From positions 1 through 12,535 of the forward strand of contig CALWEE010000027.1 of the NCBI GenBank assembly GCA_944376975.1: 12,535 nucleotides of DNA, written 5' to 3'. The DNA is from an uncultured Lachnospiraceae bacterium (GTDB lineage Bacteria; Bacillota; Clostridia; Lachnospirales; Lachnospiraceae). Of the stretch, positions 10,335 to 12,535 are shown piece after piece (position 1 is the stretch's first letter; each line of letters starts with the position of its first letter). The notes under the pieces are model-generated. The model ran no database searches and was not told the origin of the DNA. It saw only the letters and a program-made list of their open reading frames with translations. The translations under genes and the position numbers were made by a program.

Positions 10335-10385
10335 AAGCGGGCGCGTCCCAAACTTTGGAACGCGCCCGCTTATTTATCATTTTTT
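10335..10385. terminator. Bidirectional terminator between convergent genes
   Basis: AAGCGGGCGCGT (10335-10346) pairs perfectly with ACGCGCCCGCTT (10360-10371). The stem extends inward through CC/GG. On the plus strand it is followed by ATTTATCA and a T6 run at 10380-10385, which ends the regulator transcript. On the minus strand it is followed by TATT only, so termination of the EEP-gene cluster from the other side is likely but with a weaker U-tract. Confidence 0.85.
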
Positions 10386-11483
10386 AAGCGTAAACGTCAT
10401 CTTTACCGGCTGGTGGTCAGAATAGGCGAATTCATTGTTGATGACTTCACCGGATGCCTCCACGTTGTCGGACACGATAAAACCGTCCACCGTGACCGTA
10501 TAATCCACGCCTTTTTCATAAGGGATGTCCGCGCCTCTGCAGCTGGGGACTTCCAGATGGTTATCCGGCACGACAAAGGACAGGCCGTCCGCCAGATCTT
10601 CATCGGACAGCTGATAGACCCATCCCGGCACCTTCTGTTCCGACGGGAACGCTTCGATGGTCCCCGCGATGTCGTGGTTGAAATCGCCGCCGGCGATCAC
10701 GTAATTGCCCTTGGCGTATTCTTCCGCCATGACGCCGTTGAGCATTTCCAGCTGCTGCCGCCGGATCTTTCCGCCTTCATCATAAGCGGACAGATGCAGG
10801 TTGATCAGCACCAGCTCTTTGCCGTTATCCGTCGGGATACGGTTCACCACGAAACACCGGTCCAGATCGGTAAATTTGGTGATAAAGCTGGTGGATACCG
10901 GAAGCTGCCGGCGTTCCGACGCGTCGATATGATATCGGCTCATGGTCACGATGCCGCTTTCCACGCTGCCATGAGGCTCCGTGAACGGATAGAACAGATA
11001 GGGCGAATGAAAAGCCGAACAGTACACATAGCCATACGTATTGAAGGCCGCCCGCAGCATGGCCGCCTGATCCACATGATAACTTCGGGTCGCCGACCGG
11101 TCCGCCTCCTGCACGAAATAAAAATCGCAGTCCAGTCCCATGAGAAGATCGATGGAACCGTTGGTATTGGTGATCACATTGTTTTCACCCAATGCCCGGG
11201 CATGTTCGCCCTGGGTCTTTTCGCCGGACTTCATTTCCCCCGTATCCATAAAAAAGGTATAATCCGGCTCATAAGCGCCGAATCCCATATTGTAGGTGGC
11301 GATCGTATAAGCGGCCCCAACGGCCACACTCTCCTGCCGGTCGTTTTCCACCGTCAGGATGGTATGATCGGCAATACGGTAATAATTCAGCTGCATATAC
11401 ACGACGTAACCGCCTGCCGCCAGCACGATCAGCAGCAAGAGGGCGCCGATGGCCAGAGCGACCCGTTTTCCCCAGTGTTTCAT
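10377..11483 (-). CDS. Membrane-anchored endonuclease/exonuclease/phosphatase-fold protein
   Basis: A 368-residue protein with one N-terminal membrane segment (about 9-30, after KHWGKR). The rest should face outward. It then shows the EEP (DNase I-like, PF03372) fold. Metal and catalytic motifs in order are TYNMGFG with Asn65, FVQEAD with Glu126, NLHLSAYD with His230, GGDFNHD with Asp267 and Asn269, a VDGF aspartate (Asp333), and SDHQPV with Asp356-His357. All expected residues are present, so it should be active. The fold covers nucleases, phosphoinositide phosphatases and sphingomyelinases, so the substrate is open. The ATG at 11483 follows AGGA in the 12-bp gap after the coiled-coil gene, indicating one operon. 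An outward phosphodiesterase or phosphatase role is inference from the topology. Confidence 0.88.
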   Translation of the reverse strand: MKHWGKRVALAIGALLLLIVLAAGGYVVYMQLNYYRIADHTILTVENDRQESVAVGAAYTIATYNMGFGAYEPDYTFFMDTGEMKSGEKTQGEHARALGENNVITNTNGSIDLLMGLDCDFYFVQEADRSATRSYHVDQAAMLRAAFNTYGYVYCSAFHSPYLFYPFTEPHGSVESGIVTMSRYHIDASERRQLPVSTSFITKFTDLDRCFVVNRIPTDNGKELVLINLHLSAYDEGGKIRRQQLEMLNGVMAEEYAKGNYVIAGGDFNHDIAGTIEAFPSEQKVPGWVYQLSDEDLADGLSFVVPDNHLEVPSCRGADIPYEKGVDYTVTVDGFIVSDNVEASGEVINNEFAYSDHQPVKMTFTLKK

Positions 11484-11495
11484 AGCGTTTTCCTG

Positions 11496-11978
11496 TTACC
11501 TTTCTTCGGAGGGCGCCTCGGATGTTTCTTCCTCCGGCGCGTCCTTATCTTCGACCGCGTCCTCAGCCTTTACCGGCGCGTCCTCTGTCCGTGCCGGTTC
11601 TTCCGTCTTGGCCGGTTCTTCTGTCTCCGTCACTTCCACGACCACCTCATCCGCCTTTGGCGGTTCGTCCGTCACGTCCGGCCGGCCGTATTCTTCCCGC
11701 TCTTTGACTTCTTTTATCTGAGCGTCCACTTCCGCGATGGCTTCCTGTCCCATTTCCACTTTCTGGCACAGCTGGACGATCACCCCGGAAAATTCCGATC
11801 CGGCTTCTCTTTCCTCAAAAACCTGTTTCCCGATCTCCGCGTACGTATCTTTCAATTCATTTTTCAGTGAATTTCTTTTCATTTTTAATTTCTGGATACT
11901 GATAAACTGTTCCGACTTTTCGTAAACCGTCTTCCCCACTTCCGTCAGTCCCTGTTTCAATTCGTCAATAAATGCCAT
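11496..11978 (-). CDS. Coiled-coil protein with acidic, Pro/Glu/Thr/Ala-rich tail
   Basis: A 160-residue protein of unknown function. Residues 1-95 are helical and rich in Lys/Glu heptad-like patterns (FIDELKQGLTEVGKTV, KNELKDTYAEIGKQVFEE), with one cysteine at 71. From memory, this N-terminus resembles small Lachnospiraceae proteins that begin FLDKLG...GK and end in a zinc ribbon; here no zinc ribbon is present. Instead residues about 100-160 form a low-complexity, strongly acidic tail with TEEPAK/TEEPAR repeats. There is no signal peptide or membrane segment. The ATG at 11978 has an excellent AAAGGAGGAG site around 11986-11995. It lies 29 bp after the protease gene and 12 bp before the EEP gene, so co-transcription is likely. 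A scaffold or sequestering role is speculation. Confidence 0.75.
   Translation of the reverse strand: MAFIDELKQGLTEVGKTVYEKSEQFISIQKLKMKRNSLKNELKDTYAEIGKQVFEEREAGSEFSGVIVQLCQKVEMGQEAIAEVDAQIKEVKEREEYGRPDVTDEPPKADEVVVEVTETEEPAKTEEPARTEDAPVKAEDAVEDKDAPEEETSEAPSEER
11593..11625 (-). repeat. 18-bp-period repeat in the acidic tail
   Basis: GCCGGTTCTTCCGTC (11593-11607) recurs at 11611-11625 with one change (C to T). It encodes the repeated TEEPA unit of the coiled-coil protein tail. The near identity at the DNA level suggests recent slippage or duplication, so tail length may vary between strains. Confidence 0.6.
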
Positions 11979-12007
11979 AGCGCATCTCCTCCTTTGTATC
12001 CTCTATT

Positions 12008-12535
12008 CTACAGCACATTTCTTAAACTTTCAAAGGTATTTTGAAGATCCAGGATCCCATAGCCCCATCCCCTGTCCGGATAGGCATAGACCGGCGACCT
12101 TACCGCGCCCCGTATCAGCAGGCGTCGGATATCGTTGCCGTCCATGTCTTCCACATAACGGCCATAGATCCCCCATTCCATGAGCAGGGCCGCCGCTCCC
12201 GCCGCGTGGGCCGCCGCCACGCTGGTCCCGCTTTTCGTCCCGTAACCGCCGCCCGGAAATGGTCCGTATACATTGACGCCCGGCGCGGCAAGATCCGGTT
12301 TGACGGACCCGTCCGCCGTGAACCCTCTTCCGGAATGGATGTAGAGGCCGCCATTATAATGATTCCAGGCCGCCGCCGCGATGATGGGCGGCGCCGTTGC
12401 CGTCGTGACCAACGTCTTATCCGGATCCGGTTCAAGGAAATAGGTATTTTCCCGGATGAATTTTGCCATGGGAAGCCATATATCAAACCGGCCGGACAGC
12501 ATCCGGTCCGCGTAGACCCGCAAGATCCATATGCC
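12008..12535 (-). CDS. Subtilisin-family (S8) protease, CspA-like, 3' part only
   Basis: The frame runs off the right edge; 175 C-terminal residues are visible. The first possible start inside the window is a TTG at 12523, but the upstream codons GIWI continue the family pattern, so the gene begins outside. The catalytic serine is in SGTSVAAAHAAGAAAL (codon 12223..12221), after KPDLAAPGVNVYGP. The segment GRFDIWLP and the FLEPDPDKT stretch resemble CspA-like clostridial S8 peptidases, which carry an inserted jellyroll before this region. The usual 'VGAYN' strand appears as AAAAWN. The Asp and His of the triad and any signal or pro-region lie outside. It is the first visible gene of the coiled-coil and EEP cluster. 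In sporeformers Csp proteases act in germination, but many Lachnospiraceae have several CspA-like copies with unknown roles. Confidence 0.88.
   Translation of the reverse strand, partial: GIWILRVYADRMLSGRFDIWLPMAKFIRENTYFLEPDPDKTLVTTATAPPIIAAAAWNHYNGGLYIHSGRGFTADGSVKPDLAAPGVNVYGPFPGGGYGTKSGTSVAAAHAAGAAALLMEWGIYGRYVEDMDGNDIRRLLIRGAVRSPVYAYPDRGWGYGILDLQNTFESLRNVL

Noticed and set aside
10413..11870. Long plus-strand open frame of 485 codons opposite the EEP and coiled-coil genes
   Set aside because: The opposite-strand frames have intact family motifs and ribosome sites. This one is rich in Arg, His and Phe with no recognisable domain, as expected for an antisense shadow in GC-rich DNA.

Overview
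This is a GC-rich window (by eye, high 50s percent in the coding parts) with tightly packed bacterial genes. Most genes lie on the minus strand. Strong AGGAGG-type ribosome sites, a transketolase split into two subunits, a DauR/YheO-type regulator and a CspA-like S8 protease together suggest a Gram-positive Clostridia member, most likely Lachnospiraceae. No rRNA, tRNA, CRISPR array or insertion sequence was found. No stretch over 300 bases lacks a gene; the largest gaps are 1-179, 9533-9689, 7616-7735 and 5751-5852.

Layout, left to right. Bases 1-179 are AT-rich, unlike the rest. They hold a degenerate ~60-bp tandem duplication, a 13-bp inverted repeat, two promoter-like sequences pointing left and a possible ORF start running off the edge. 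Next come guaA (GMP synthase) and uvrA (excision-repair ATPase), both minus strand, with 34 bp between them. Just upstream of uvrA is an orphan sugar-type ABC substrate-binding lipoprotein. Upstream of that, past a clear terminator, is the split transketolase pair, whose reading frames overlap by 13 bp and which has a good extended -10 promoter. Further right is a large three-domain Xaa-Pro aminopeptidase. It is transcribed divergently from a DauR-like PAS/HTH regulator, with the two promoters back to back and a small dyad midway between their -35 boxes. A strong bidirectional terminator separates the regulator from a second minus-strand cluster. That cluster consists of a CspA-like subtilisin (3' part only), a coiled-coil protein with an acidic tail, and a membrane-anchored endonuclease/exonuclease/phosphatase-fold protein.

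How the genes relate. The split transketolase serves the pentose phosphate pathway. The neighbouring binding protein probably senses or binds a sugar, but no permease or ATPase is nearby. guaA and uvrA are housekeeping genes. The aminopeptidase and its divergent regulator form a plausible regulatory pair. The protease, coiled-coil and phosphodiesterase-fold genes are close enough (29 and 12 bp gaps) to be one operon of unknown purpose. Most of the window is ordinary chromosome. The least explained parts are the leader-like region after guaA and the S8/coiled-coil/EEP cluster.
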